64,000 bases of DNA from Candidatus Saccharibacteria bacterium UBA2018. Lineage in GTDB: Bacteria; Patescibacteriota; Saccharimonadia; Saccharimonadales; Saccharimonadaceae. Shown piece after piece: positions 15,548 through 23,760 of the stretch. The notes under the pieces are model-generated. The model was given only the letters and a program-made list of their open reading frames with translations. It was not told where the DNA came from and did no database searches. The DNA lies in NCBI GenBank assembly GCA_002335175.1, contig DDCA01000001.1, positions 558,001-622,000 on the forward strand. Direction: 5' to 3'. The position numbers and the translations under genes were made by a program. Each line of letters opens with the position of its first letter. Position 1 is the first letter of the stretch.

Positions 15548-16761
15548 TAGCGACGATAGAGACCAAACCGGGGCGTTGCTATCAAAAGTACCGCACCCGC
15601 TGTTAGGACATAGAACAGAGACAAAGCTGACTGCGTCTGGAATGTCCAGCATGCCCAAGCCAGGCATAACGCCGCCAAAAAGGCTCCGAAGTTTAGGGCG
15701 GCTTCCATAAGGGCAAGGTAGACTATTCGAAAACCGGTTACATCAGCCGTATCGAACTCGCCCCGCGTGAATGCCATAGTATACCCAGTCGTCGCCATAT
15801 CGTTAGCTGCGTTCGTTGTGACGACCCCTAGCCCCGAGCTGACCGTTGGGCGCACAAGATGAGTGAAGGCGTTTATGAAGACCATGCTTTTGAGCAGCAG
15901 ACGGCCCTGGCGATGATCAATCAGCCGGCCGAACAAGTACGATGCCAATAGAACGACGGCAAACGTAATAGATGTCAGGACACCAATTTTGGCATAGATT
16001 TCTTGGCCGTCGGCCGCGAATACGACAGCTGCAATAAAGATAGCCCAGACTGTTCCGCTGGCAAAAATATCGAGCCCGATAGCCGCCTCTGCCGGATAGC
16101 TCCGCCAGGTTTGCCGCCACGGGAACCCGCGGAACTTGAGATGCTGGCGCAGCTTGGTCGGTTCGGCCGTTCTTAAAAGCGGAAGCGCCGAACACAAGAA
16201 AAATATTCCAGCTAAGACCATCGCTGCCGGCGGACCAAACAGGCTCGCCACAATTCCGCCGAGCAGCGGACTGGCTGCTCCGGATATTCGTTCAACGATG
16301 TTCATATAGCCGATTTCCTTGCCGGCATGCTCGGCATGTTTGACTTTGGAAAAATCTATCTTGTAACAAAGGTTGTTAAGCGCGCCGGCAAACGAATGGA
16401 ACACGCACCAGAGCGCGAGCACCCATATGCCAAACTGCTCGGTGAAAAACAAAAACCCCATGGCCGCAGCGAATACGAAATTCGCATATAGCAAGCCGTG
16501 CTTCGGCCCGAAATGGGCTGCCAGCTTGGCGGAAGGCCATGAAAAGACCGCCTTTAACAGATAGTACACTGCCCAAAACAGCGCGATAAACACCAAGTCA
16601 TAATCGAGCTTGTATAGGTAGACCGACACGAAAACCAGCACAAACCTGATGGCAAACACATTCAGCAGACGCGAGGCATAGAGTTCGGCAATTTCGCCAA
16701 ATGTCGCATAGCGCCAGAAATGGCGTCGTTTCAATAGGCGATGGATGATTTGTTGGAGCAT
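15547..16761 (-). CDS. MFS transporter
   Basis: This 404-aa protein has about 12 hydrophobic segments, a cytoplasmic basic start (RLLKRRHFWRY) and the loop pattern FGRLIDHRQGRL near residue 270, typical of the major facilitator superfamily. The N-terminal half contains AELYASRLLNVFAIRFV, seen in MFS proteins of CPR genomes. Substrate unknown. It is divergent from murC; a TATAAT for this direction lies at 16789-16794, inside the 43-bp space between the two genes. Confidence 0.82.
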   Translation of the reverse strand: MLQQIIHRLLKRRHFWRYATFGEIAELYASRLLNVFAIRFVLVFVSVYLYKLDYDLVFIALFWAVYYLLKAVFSWPSAKLAAHFGPKHGLLYANFVFAAAMGFLFFTEQFGIWVLALWCVFHSFAGALNNLCYKIDFSKVKHAEHAGKEIGYMNIVERISGAASPLLGGIVASLFGPPAAMVLAGIFFLCSALPLLRTAEPTKLRQHLKFRGFPWRQTWRSYPAEAAIGLDIFASGTVWAIFIAAVVFAADGQEIYAKIGVLTSITFAVVLLASYLFGRLIDHRQGRLLLKSMVFINAFTHLVRPTVSSGLGVVTTNAANDMATTGYTMAFTRGEFDTADVTGFRIVYLALMEAALNFGAFLAALCLAWACWTFQTQSALSLFYVLTAGAVLLIATPRFGLYRR

Positions 16762-16792
16762 GTGTATGTTATCCTGAGGTTCACGACTATTA

Positions 16793-16798
16793 TATACT
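16793..16798 (+). promoter_or_regulatory. -10 box of a leaderless murC promoter
   Basis: TATACT ends 6 nt before the ATG at 16805, so transcription should begin at or within 1-2 nt of the start codon. There is no Shine-Dalgarno. A TATAAT for the divergent MFS gene overlaps this site. Confidence 0.65.
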
Positions 16799-16804
16799 AC
16801 AGTT

Positions 16805-18058
16805 ATGGTTATCTATTTCTCGGGTATCGGCGGAGTCGGTCTGGGGCCGCTTGCCGAAGTTGCCCGTGATGCCGGACATACCGTCATTGGCAGTGACGCA
16901 GCCGACGGCCTGATGCTTGAGCGACTTCGTTCAAACGGCATGAAGATTGACCACAATCAGACTGGCGCCTTTTTGAAATCAGTCCACACCAACACACCGA
17001 TTGATTGGTTCGTTCACACAGCTGCCCTGCCGGCCGATCATCCCGAACTACTCGCCGCCCGTGAGCTGGGGCTTCGAGTCACGAAACGTGATGAGCTGCT
17101 GGCTGATATTATCTCCGCGAAAGGCCTGAAGTTAATTGCCGTAGCCGGAACGCACGGCAAAACCACCACGACGGGCATGACAGTCTGGGCATTCAAGCAG
17201 CTCGGGATTCCGGTCAGTTACCTAGTCGGGACGACTTTATCGTTTGGTCCGAGCGGTATGTATGACCCCGAGAGTGAATATTTTGTGTACGAATGCGACG
17301 AGTTTGACCGAAATTTCCTACACTTCTCCCCTGCCCTCTCACTCATCACCTCTTTAGGCTACGACCATAGCGACACTTATCCGTCGCAAGACGATTATCG
17401 GTCTGCATTTTCTCAATTCATCCGAAAATCAGGCCATGCCATTGGCTGGCAGCGCGATTTCAAGCAGATGCCGGAAATTCCTGCCGATAGGCTATGGCAG
17501 CTGGCCGATAATGAAGTTATGGAGCTGGGAGTAGTTGGCGAGCACAACCGCCGCAATGCCACGCTCGTCTTGAAAGCACTCGAATACCTGGGACTGGTGC
17601 ATCCGGCCGAGAAAGTCGACTTTATGAATAGCTTCCCAGGTACTAACCGCCGGTTCGAAAAATTGGCTGACAACTTATATAGCGACTACGGGCACCACCC
17701 GACCGAGATTGCGGCAACATTGCAAATGGCCCGTGAAATAAACGAGCATGTCGTGCTTGTGTACCAACCGCACCAAAACATCCGCCAGCATGAAATTAAA
17801 AGCCTGTACCGTAATTGTTTCAAACAAGCCGAAAAGGTATATTGGCTGCCGACGTACCTGTCACGCGAAGACCCGGACCTGCCGATTTTGTCACCGGAAA
17901 CACTGACAAAAGATATTACCAACAAGGACGTGGTTGAAATAGCGCAGCTGAATGATGAGCTATGGACCAAAGTCGAACTGCACCGCGAAAGCGGTGACTT
18001 GGTGCTATGCATGGGCGCCGGCTCAATTGATGGTTGGGTGCGGTCTCACCTCAGTTAG
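16805..18058 (+). CDS. murC: UDP-N-acetylmuramate--alanine ligase-type Mur ligase
   Basis: MurC adds L-Ala to UDP-MurNAc in peptidoglycan synthesis. This 417-aa protein has the N-terminal Rossmann motif SGIGGVGLGPLAEV, the ATP-binding AVAGTHGKTTTT near residue 116, the ECDEFDRNFLH segment, and the Mur C-terminal-domain motifs SDYGHHPTEI and YQPHQN. It is about 40 residues shorter than typical MurC, so Mpl-like recycling activity is an alternative. Its mRNA appears leaderless. The next promoter begins just after its stop. Confidence 0.85.
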   Translation: MVIYFSGIGGVGLGPLAEVARDAGHTVIGSDAADGLMLERLRSNGMKIDHNQTGAFLKSVHTNTPIDWFVHTAALPADHPELLAARELGLRVTKRDELLADIISAKGLKLIAVAGTHGKTTTTGMTVWAFKQLGIPVSYLVGTTLSFGPSGMYDPESEYFVYECDEFDRNFLHFSPALSLITSLGYDHSDTYPSQDDYRSAFSQFIRKSGHAIGWQRDFKQMPEIPADRLWQLADNEVMELGVVGEHNRRNATLVLKALEYLGLVHPAEKVDFMNSFPGTNRRFEKLADNLYSDYGHHPTEIAATLQMAREINEHVVLVYQPHQNIRQHEIKSLYRNCFKQAEKVYWLPTYLSREDPDLPILSPETLTKDITNKDVVEIAQLNDELWTKVELHRESGDLVLCMGAGSIDGWVRSHLS

Positions 18059-18062
18059 TGTA

Positions 18063-18091
18063 TTGACATTTTAACTGTTTTTTGTTATAAT
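18063..18091 (+). promoter_or_regulatory. consensus sigma70 promoter
   Basis: TTGACA, exactly 17 nt, TATAAT: a perfect consensus. It drives the G/C-ending gene at 18189 through a leader of about 90 nt that contains complementary CTTTGG/CCAAAG segments. Confidence 0.9.
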
Positions 18092-18188
18092 TCACTTATC
18101 GCCGTCGAGCGACCATTCTTTGGTGTGACTCCGGTGTAATTTCACATCGTCAGTCTTGCCAAAGCCCTACCACCACGAAGGAGGCGCC

Positions 18189-18596
18189 ATGCCCGGCGTT
18201 GACGTTTACTACGAAGCCGACCGGATGGAAGAGCCGGTCGCCGACGTCATCAAGATGGTCGTCAGCGGCTTCGGCCAGGTCGAGTTCAGCACATCTGCAC
18301 TGCGGCTCGGCCCGGACGACTTCAGCTTCAAGTTCCACAAGCCCAACACCAAGTTCGACCGGCTCAGCCACAACATCATCGTGCGTATCCGGCTCGATGA
18401 CTGTGACGAGCGGGTCGAGCGGGTCGACGATGCCATGGCCAAGAGCCTGGCGCACGACATCAGGCAGCTACTACGGGACCATTTCAGCGAAGCGCGCATA
18501 CCGACCATCGGTGTCGAGCTGATGCTCAGCAACATCAGCTGGGGAGCGGCGAACGGACCCAGATCGACCCGGCGCGGCCGGGTCATGGCCGACTGA
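18189..18596 (+). CDS. hypothetical 135-aa protein in a G/C-rich cassette
   Basis: AAGGAGG lies 4 nt before the ATG. Almost every codon ends in G or C, unlike the mixed usage of neighbouring genes, pointing to transfer from a high-GC donor or strong expression selection. The protein starts Met-Pro, has alternating strands (VDVYYEADR, HNIIVRIRLD) and a helix (DDAMAKSLAHDIRQLLRDHF). This faintly recalls the tautomerase fold with a catalytic N-terminal Pro, but that is only a suggestion. It has its own perfect promoter and a long GC hairpin after the stop. Confidence 0.7.
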   Translation: MPGVDVYYEADRMEEPVADVIKMVVSGFGQVEFSTSALRLGPDDFSFKFHKPNTKFDRLSHNIIVRIRLDDCDERVERVDDAMAKSLAHDIRQLLRDHFSEARIPTIGVELMLSNISWGAANGPRSTRRGRVMAD

Positions 18597-18603
18597 CGAC
18601 CAT

Positions 18604-18642
18604 CCAGGAGGGCGGCGGGCGAAAGCTCGTCGGCCCTCCTGG
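18604..18642 (+). terminator. GC-rich terminator hairpin without T tract
   Basis: CCAGGAGGGC (18604-18613) pairs with GCCCTCCTGG (18633-18642), with an inner CGGGC-GAAA-GCTCG stem. No run of T follows, a form more usual in high-GC bacteria. Confidence 0.7.
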
Positions 18643-18658
18643 CAGTCACCAAGTTCAT

Positions 18659-19279
18659 ATGATATATGTGGATTTGGCAGCTGAAACTATGGACGAACGA
18701 CAAAAACCAGTTTTAGATATTCAACCCCTGCTTGCATTGGAAGGAACTGCTGAAGCCGTGCAAGTACTTCGGGACTATGAAGAGCACCAGAAGGATGTTC
18801 TGACCGACTCTTCTGTTAGTTCCGACGAAGAATATTCTCATACTCGATATTATGCCGAGACGAGCGTTGAATGGGCACGCCGTAATTTATGGGATACCAT
18901 TGTCGACAAGGCGTTTTCAAGAGAGCTAACATTTGATCAAACCGTCAGCCTATTACGATACTTTGGGTTTAATGTTGCCGATACGTGCGAGGCCGATTAC
19001 ACGGATGTGCTTACGGAATTCTTTGACGGGCAAGAAATACTTTTGAAACAGGACCACCACTACCTGGATGCCGTGCATGGCCACATAGCCGGTGCGCCGT
19101 TTATCGCGCCGTTCGCCGATCGGCAGGACAGTTTTCGGGCAATGATATACGCCGATATTACAGCCGATGGCGTAACCGACGGAGAGCTGATTCCTATTGT
19201 TACCCGTAACGATAAAATGACCACACCAACCGTTGTAGTTGGACAAGAAGCAATTGAAGCTTATCTCCAAAGTAGTTAG
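18659..19279 (+). CDS. hypothetical acidic protein (206 aa)
   Basis: No family recognised. The protein is soluble and strongly acidic, with helical segments (AEAVQVLRDYEEHQKDVL and SVEWARRNLWDTIVDKAF) and a His-rich stretch (KQDHHYLDAVHGHI) in the second half. The start is uncertain: ATG 18659 lies just behind the upstream hairpin, and ATG 18689 (MDERQKP) is an alternative; neither has a good Shine-Dalgarno. It is convergent with the MazG gene, overlapping it by 4 nt. Confidence 0.6.
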   Translation: MIYVDLAAETMDERQKPVLDIQPLLALEGTAEAVQVLRDYEEHQKDVLTDSSVSSDEEYSHTRYYAETSVEWARRNLWDTIVDKAFSRELTFDQTVSLLRYFGFNVADTCEADYTDVLTEFFDGQEILLKQDHHYLDAVHGHIAGAPFIAPFADRQDSFRAMIYADITADGVTDGELIPIVTRNDKMTTPTVVVGQEAIEAYLQSS

Positions 19280-19605
19280 CGGTTATCGCCGCTGCCGCCA
19301 ATAACACCGCGCTTCTGACGGCTGGTAAGCTTGTCAATATTGGTCTGGGCTATGTCTTCAAGCGTAATGTCAAAGTAATCACCAATCGTAGATAAGTGCC
19401 ATAGCACGTCACCAAGTTCTTTTTTAAGGTCGTCTGCATCAATACCGCTGAAGTCACTATCCTTATCTCGGATGACTTTTTTCATCTTTTCGGCTATCTC
19501 ACCGGCTTCTCCACATAGGCCGAGGAGCAAATGGAACAGTTCGTCTTTGGCGTCTTTTGAGCGAGCGGTACGAATCGCTAGCTGCTGGTAGTCATTCATC
19601 TGCAT
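19276..19605 (-). CDS. MazG-like nucleotide pyrophosphohydrolase
   Basis: This 109-aa all-alpha protein has the MazG-type metal-binding helices: GLCGEAGEIAEKMKK (ExxE) and DLKKELGDVLWHLS (ExxD), each placed as in house-cleaning NTP pyrophosphatases. It should hydrolyse non-canonical or excess (d)NTPs to NMP and pyrophosphate. TGCTACAAT ends 6 nt before its ATG, within the end of the upstream Nudix gene, so it has its own leaderless promoter. Confidence 0.85.
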   Translation of the reverse strand: MQMNDYQQLAIRTARSKDAKDELFHLLLGLCGEAGEIAEKMKKVIRDKDSDFSGIDADDLKKELGDVLWHLSTIGDYFDITLEDIAQTNIDKLTSRQKRGVIGGSGDNR

Positions 19606-19609
19606 ATGT

Positions 19610-20314
19610 TTATTGTAGCAAGTTCACTTCTTCACCCTCACTACCCCACTTCTCTTCGAACTCTTCAAAAAAGTACGGGTCATTAAAGAACGCACGGGCA
19701 ACGATTTTTTCGACCGCTGGAGCCAGCTTGATAGAGTGCAGCTTGTGCGGCTGGACCCACTGCAAATAGTCGTTCAGTTCAACATCATCATTATAGAATC
19801 GGAATACGTGGGCCAACGTTGTCATCAGCGTTTCTTCGCCGTCACGGATACGGATATAGCAGTCGCCGGCGTGGGTAATTGTCTGATTTTTCAGCCCCAA
19901 CTTTTCATCCGCCTCACGGTGCGCTGCTTCGAGTAGCGACCTATCGTCGATATGTAGTTTGCCATACGGCAGCGTCCACGTATTTGTATAAGGCTGGCGG
20001 CGGCGGCGAAATAGCAGTATGTCGCCTTCACTATTTTGGACAAGCAGCATTGTGATGATTTTTGGCTGAGAGCGAACGTCCAGTGTCGATGTGGTAACAC
20101 GGTCGATATACAAGATGCCTTTTTTCGTTAGGGTGTAGCCGTCTTCCGTTTTTTCGACCAGCTTGGCCTTTTGAAGCAGTTTGAGATGGTATGAATACAG
20201 GTTGGTATCGACTTTTGGCGGCCGCAGGTCACGAAAACGGGCAAACTTTTGGTACATAAGCACGCTGATGATGTGCTTTTGGATGTGATGCTGGAGGGTA
20301 GTTTGCTCAATCAT
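19610..20314 (-). CDS. winged helix-Nudix fusion protein
   Basis: The N-terminal 75 residues look like a winged helix (LYSYHLKLLQKAKLVEKTEDG, TLTKKG). A Nudix domain follows with the box GKLHIDDRSLLEAAHREADE KLGL at about residues 118-141. The box has one extra residue before READ, and the second Glu of EE is Lys, so catalysis may be altered or lost. Such fusions include NrtR-type regulators that sense ADP-ribose or related nucleotides; here the order (HTH first) is reversed. MazG follows 4 nt downstream. Confidence 0.72.
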   Translation of the reverse strand: MIEQTTLQHHIQKHIISVLMYQKFARFRDLRPPKVDTNLYSYHLKLLQKAKLVEKTEDGYTLTKKGILYIDRVTTSTLDVRSQPKIITMLLVQNSEGDILLFRRRRQPYTNTWTLPYGKLHIDDRSLLEAAHREADEKLGLKNQTITHAGDCYIRIRDGEETLMTTLAHVFRFYNDDVELNDYLQWVQPHKLHSIKLAPAVEKIVARAFFNDPYFFEEFEEKWGSEGEEVNLLQ

Positions 20315-20410
20315 ATTTGACTCAAATTGTACTTTCTAGAAGTCTATCATATTGTGGACTATACTGAAAATGTTCTCTGGTAGAGAGACACGGGTATAAG
20401 GAGGAGCGTT

Positions 20411-20662
20411 ATGATAAAAACACTGTTCCGAAAAAATTTTGAGCCAACTCACCACGCGCATTTACCGCCACAGGCCGCTCGCATACTGCACGGCGTCGTA
20501 CGGGAATTCGAGTCATCTGGACGAAGTGCCGCTGAACATGAGATGGCGCATGCCACCCTACATATGCGACTGTACCAGCACTTTGGTCACCAATCGTCCG
20601 ATATTGTGTCGGAAGCTGACAAGCTGCTTCACAAACTAGTTGGTCCTAAGGCCACTGCCTAG
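20411..20662 (+). CDS. hypothetical 83-aa protein
   Basis: GGAGGAG sits 5 nt before the ATG. The protein is soluble and helical with many His residues (PTHHAHLPP, AEHEMAHATLHMRLYQHFGHQ). The layout resembles two helices that could bind metal, but no known motif is present. Its stop overlaps the end of the convergent trmB by 4 nt. A TATACT about 60 nt upstream could be its promoter. Confidence 0.6.
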   Translation: MIKTLFRKNFEPTHHAHLPPQAARILHGVVREFESSGRSAAEHEMAHATLHMRLYQHFGHQSSDIVSEADKLLHKLVGPKATA

Positions 20663-21297
20663 GGCCTGATAGCCCTGACGAACCCAGTTTGTCTTCCCTC
20701 CCCTAACCACCGCTTTTCGTAGGTGGTCTGTATTTTGTAGTCGTTTGGCGCGTCCGATTCGTGAAGGTCAAAGTATAGTTCATTGACCGTCCATTTGCTG
20801 CGAACGAGCTGTTCAAGACTCCACCTAAAAAAATCGGGAGAGTCGTGTTTAAGGTGGAGCGAGCCGCGGCGTGCTAGCAATTTTTCATATATTTTTAGAT
20901 ATGTCGGGTGCGTAAGGCGCCGGCCGGCTGAGCGGCGTTTTGGGAACGGATCGGGAAACGTCAGCCAAATAACTTCGACTGAACGAGCGGTGAAACATTC
21001 TGCTATTTGGTCAGCCCTAGCCCGGAGGAAGCGAACATTTGAAAGCCCTAGCGCTTCTGCTTCGTACGCACCTTTTTGTAGGCGATCAGCTTTGACATCT
21101 ACAGCTACAAACTGTTTTTCTGGATACCGTCTGGCCAGTTCGACACTGAAAAGTCCGGTGCCAGCACCAACTTCAACTACGTTTGCTTTGCTTTTCTTCC
21201 AATCTTCAAACTCGAAACATATGCTGGAGTTGGCAAACTTAGCAAACCTATACTTTTTGCGCCGTCTCGTAATAACGAAGTCTTCAGGATTAAGCAT
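20659..21297 (-). CDS. trmB: tRNA (guanine-N7-)-methyltransferase
   Basis: TrmB methylates G46 of tRNAs using SAM. The sequence shows motif I VVEVGAGTGLFSVEL, FVAVDVKADR, and the TrmB-specific VIWLTFPDPFPKRRSAGRRLTHP at about residues 110-132. The start is placed at the ATG 1 nt after the tsaC stop, giving 212 aa; an in-frame upstream ATG overlaps tsaC by 32 nt. It is co-transcribed with tsaC, both acting on tRNA. Confidence 0.9.
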   Translation of the reverse strand: MLNPEDFVITRRRKKYRFAKFANSSICFEFEDWKKSKANVVEVGAGTGLFSVELARRYPEKQFVAVDVKADRLQKGAYEAEALGLSNVRFLRARADQIAECFTARSVEVIWLTFPDPFPKRRSAGRRLTHPTYLKIYEKLLARRGSLHLKHDSPDFFRWSLEQLVRSKWTVNELYFDLHESDAPNDYKIQTTYEKRWLGEGRQTGFVRAIRP

Positions 21298-21298
21298 T

Positions 21299-21889
21299 TT
21301 ACCGTATGCGCTCGGTGTCGCCATTTTCATTTACGCGGATCAACTTTGACGGTGTGTTGTCTTCGACGAAGCCGCCGTCTACGTAGAAGTCCACGGACTC
21401 TCCAAAGTAATCGTAGGCTTCGTCGACAGTCATGGCTGGAACTTGCCCTTCCGGATTGGCACTTGGGGCAATCAGCGGACCTGTCTGCAAAATGAGGTTC
21501 AGTAGTGGCTCAACGGCTGGCAGCCGGTATGCGATAGAGTCGTTTTCACGGCGTAGCCATTTCGGTGCAGCGTTTGACGGTAGAATCACACTGACCGGTC
21601 CCGGCCAGACTGATTTGAGTAGTTCGGCTGCTTTTTCTGACGGCACGTCGAACAATTGATCGACCGACGCAACGAGCACGATTGGTGATTTGTGTTCGCT
21701 TCGGTCTTTTAGCCTGTAAATCCTTTCAACGGCTGCCTGATTGTCGGCACGGCAAACAATGCCATAGAGCGTATCGGTACGAAGTATGCCGACGGCGCCG
21801 GAACGCAATAAATCTATGACATCAGATGAATTTACAGTAGTGAAACGCTTCATATCACGTGCTATAACAATTGTTTTGTCACTTCGCAT
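21299..21889 (-). CDS. tsaC: threonylcarbamoyl-AMP synthase (Sua5/YrdC family)
   Basis: The YrdC domain makes threonylcarbamoyl-AMP, the precursor of t6A37 in ANN-decoding tRNAs, including the CAT tRNAs in this window. Visible motifs are GILRTDTLYGIVCRA near residue 33, RIYRLKDRSEHKSP near 53 and APSANPEGQ near 138. The C-terminal Sua5 domain is absent, so it is TsaC-type. An internal ATG at residue 13 (MKRFTTV) may be the true start. trmB follows directly. Confidence 0.88.
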   Translation of the reverse strand: MRSDKTIVIARDMKRFTTVNSSDVIDLLRSGAVGILRTDTLYGIVCRADNQAAVERIYRLKDRSEHKSPIVLVASVDQLFDVPSEKAAELLKSVWPGPVSVILPSNAAPKWLRRENDSIAYRLPAVEPLLNLILQTGPLIAPSANPEGQVPAMTVDEAYDYFGESVDFYVDGGFVEDNTPSKLIRVNENGDTERIR

Positions 21890-21953
21890 TCAGACAAAAA
21901 AATGAGCCCTGCTCATTTTCATGTCACTCATTGCTAGTGCTATACTACCACAT

Positions 21954-22832
21954 ATGGATGGGCTCCAAAACCAACAGCTTTATGACGCAACCCTGGCCTG
22001 GCTGAAACAAAATGGGTTTGAACTCGCTACGATTCTTGTCGTTGGCCTACTTGCATACTTTGTCGGTGCACGTCTGGTCCGCTTTGTCGTAAGGCGGGCC
22101 GTCAAAGGTACTCACCACCGGGCCTGGCACAAGAAAGATATTGAGAAACGCCAAAAAACACTCGTCGATTTGTTCGTCAGCATTTGGCGGATTATTATTT
22201 TCTTTACCATCACGTATGCTCTGCTGCAGGTGTTCGTTCCGAATATTGGGTCTGCCATGGCACCGCTCTTTGCCAGTGCCGGTATTATTGGTATTGCGCT
22301 GGGGTTTGGCGCACAGTCACTTATTAAAGACTTCCTTTCCGGGATATTTATTATCTCTGAAAACCAGTATCGGGTGGGTGATGTTATCGACATTGAAGGT
22401 TTTTCCGGTACTGTAGAGCGGATTGGGACACGTTCGACGGTACTTCGCGATGTCGATGGTCAGGTACACTATTTCCCAAACGGTATGATCCAGCACGTTA
22501 TTAACAAAACGATGGGCTATAGCATGGCCCGTTTTACCATGCTTCTCCACCCTGAAACGGATGTCGACAGTGTGACTGATTTGATTGACAGCGTAGGAAA
22601 AGAGCTTAGTGAAGAAGAAGCCTGGAAGGATAAAATTTTAAGCCCGCCAGCCTTTGTTGCCGTGGGCGAAATTACAGGTAGTTCAATAGAGATTATAGTT
22701 GCCGGCAAGACCCAGCCGTCCGACCAATGGAGTGTAATTGGTGAAATGAAGCGGCGCCTGCTTGAAGAGTTCGAACAAAAATCAATTCGGCTTGCCGTTG
22801 CCACTTTCCCGCCGACACTAAAAACAAAGTAG
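21954..22832 (+). CDS. MscS-family mechanosensitive ion channel
   Basis: Three TM helices lie in the first 130 residues, the third being the Gly/Ala-rich pore helix (ASAGIIGIALGFGAQSLIKDFLSGIFII), followed by the beta domain with YRVGDVIDIEGFSGTVERIGTRSTVLR, characteristic of MscS. It relieves osmotic downshock. TGCTATACT ends 7 nt before ATG 21954, so I prefer this start; an ATG at 21921 would add 11 residues but lies upstream of the presumed transcription start. It is divergent from tsaC. Confidence 0.88.
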   Translation: MDGLQNQQLYDATLAWLKQNGFELATILVVGLLAYFVGARLVRFVVRRAVKGTHHRAWHKKDIEKRQKTLVDLFVSIWRIIIFFTITYALLQVFVPNIGSAMAPLFASAGIIGIALGFGAQSLIKDFLSGIFIISENQYRVGDVIDIEGFSGTVERIGTRSTVLRDVDGQVHYFPNGMIQHVINKTMGYSMARFTMLLHPETDVDSVTDLIDSVGKELSEEEAWKDKILSPPAFVAVGEITGSSIEIIVAGKTQPSDQWSVIGEMKRRLLEEFEQKSIRLAVATFPPTLKTK

Positions 22833-22838
22833 GATAAT

Positions 22839-23201
22839 TTACTCGATTGATAGGGCTTTGTCGCTTAGGACATCCCCCGAAAAGGCATCTATGTCGATGA
22901 GTGCTTCTGCGGCTTTTTGGCGGTAGAGTTCATCGAACTCTTTAAGCGCCGCTGAATCAATACCGCCCTCGGACGAAAAGCCCTCAAAGACTTCATCGTT
23001 CTTGCTAACGGCTTCCTTACGGGCGCTATCGTAGCCAGGTCGTGAAAGGTCAAGCTGCAACGTACCGCTGCTTTGGTATAGGCTAAGTGCGACGTATACC
23101 AAAAATAGCGCTATGACGATAGCTGCAATAATTGCGCTAACAAACTGGTGTCGTTTTACGACGCGGACTGCCGTAGTCTCTTGCGTGTCGTTAAGCTCCA
23201 T
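22839..23201 (-). CDS. hypothetical single-pass membrane protein (120 aa)
   Basis: A cytoplasmic N terminus of about 20 residues is followed by one TM helix (SAIIAAIVIALFLVYVALSLY) and an acidic extracytoplasmic domain of about 75 residues with no cysteines. The start overlaps the stop of the secreted 188-aa gene by 11 nt, so the two are translationally coupled and their products may interact outside the membrane. No family recognised; the size and layout recall pilus-assembly PilN/PilO-like or divisome accessory proteins, without diagnostic motifs. Confidence 0.6.
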   Translation of the reverse strand: MELNDTQETTAVRVVKRHQFVSAIIAAIVIALFLVYVALSLYQSSGTLQLDLSRPGYDSARKEAVSKNDEVFEGFSSEGGIDSAALKEFDELYRQKAAEALIDIDAFSGDVLSDKALSIE

Positions 23202-23757
23202 CACTGGTAGCCTCGTCTTTCTCGAAGTTAGTTTTAAAGTCGACAAATTTTATGCCGTACTGGCGGATTAACTCCTTTAATTTCAAATTAATCTTGGAGA
23301 GTTCGGTCCGCTTTTCGCGAGTTTCAAGCAGGGCGGTATAAAATGCGACCGGTTGTTTACTGCAATCAATCTTAAGAAGGTCGGACATTGCATTGTCATA
23401 GTCGATATACGTCGAATAGAATTTGTCGTATTCACGGTTGAAGTCAGCCGTAATGTTGACGAGTTGGCCGCCATCTAGCCGATTTGCCGCCAGCCGCCTA
23501 TTCAGTGGTACCATGAGCCGGTCGCTAATCGTCCGGTAAAGGTTGCCCCTGTCGTTTCTTAGGAAGGCATCTGTTTGGTGCAGGCGATTCAAGGCCGCCA
23601 GGTTTTCAGTACAGCGTCCGCGGATTTTAGTAATTTTTTCCTGCGTAATATCGGCAGCGGCATTCGTCTGCAGGTTGCCGGCAATAAGAACAAAGCCAAA
23701 CGAAGCAATAACCGCTACAAGAAGTTTTAATTTCACCCCCTTAGTATGCAGCCACAT
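23191..23757 (-). CDS. secreted helical protein (188 aa)
   Basis: A signal peptide (residues about 1-34, ending NAAA) precedes a helical, charged domain with two cysteines (about 49 and 132) and an extended helix near the end (KINLKLKELIRQYGIKFVDF). It is coupled to the single-pass membrane protein downstream and starts 4 nt after mutY. No family recognised; it appears to be an extracytoplasmic coiled-coil protein. Confidence 0.6.
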   Translation of the reverse strand: MWLHTKGVKLKLLVAVIASFGFVLIAGNLQTNAAADITQEKITKIRGRCTENLAALNRLHQTDAFLRNDRGNLYRTISDRLMVPLNRRLAANRLDGGQLVNITADFNREYDKFYSTYIDYDNAMSDLLKIDCSKQPVAFYTALLETREKRTELSKINLKLKELIRQYGIKFVDFKTNFEKDEATSDGA

Positions 23758-23760
23758 CGT

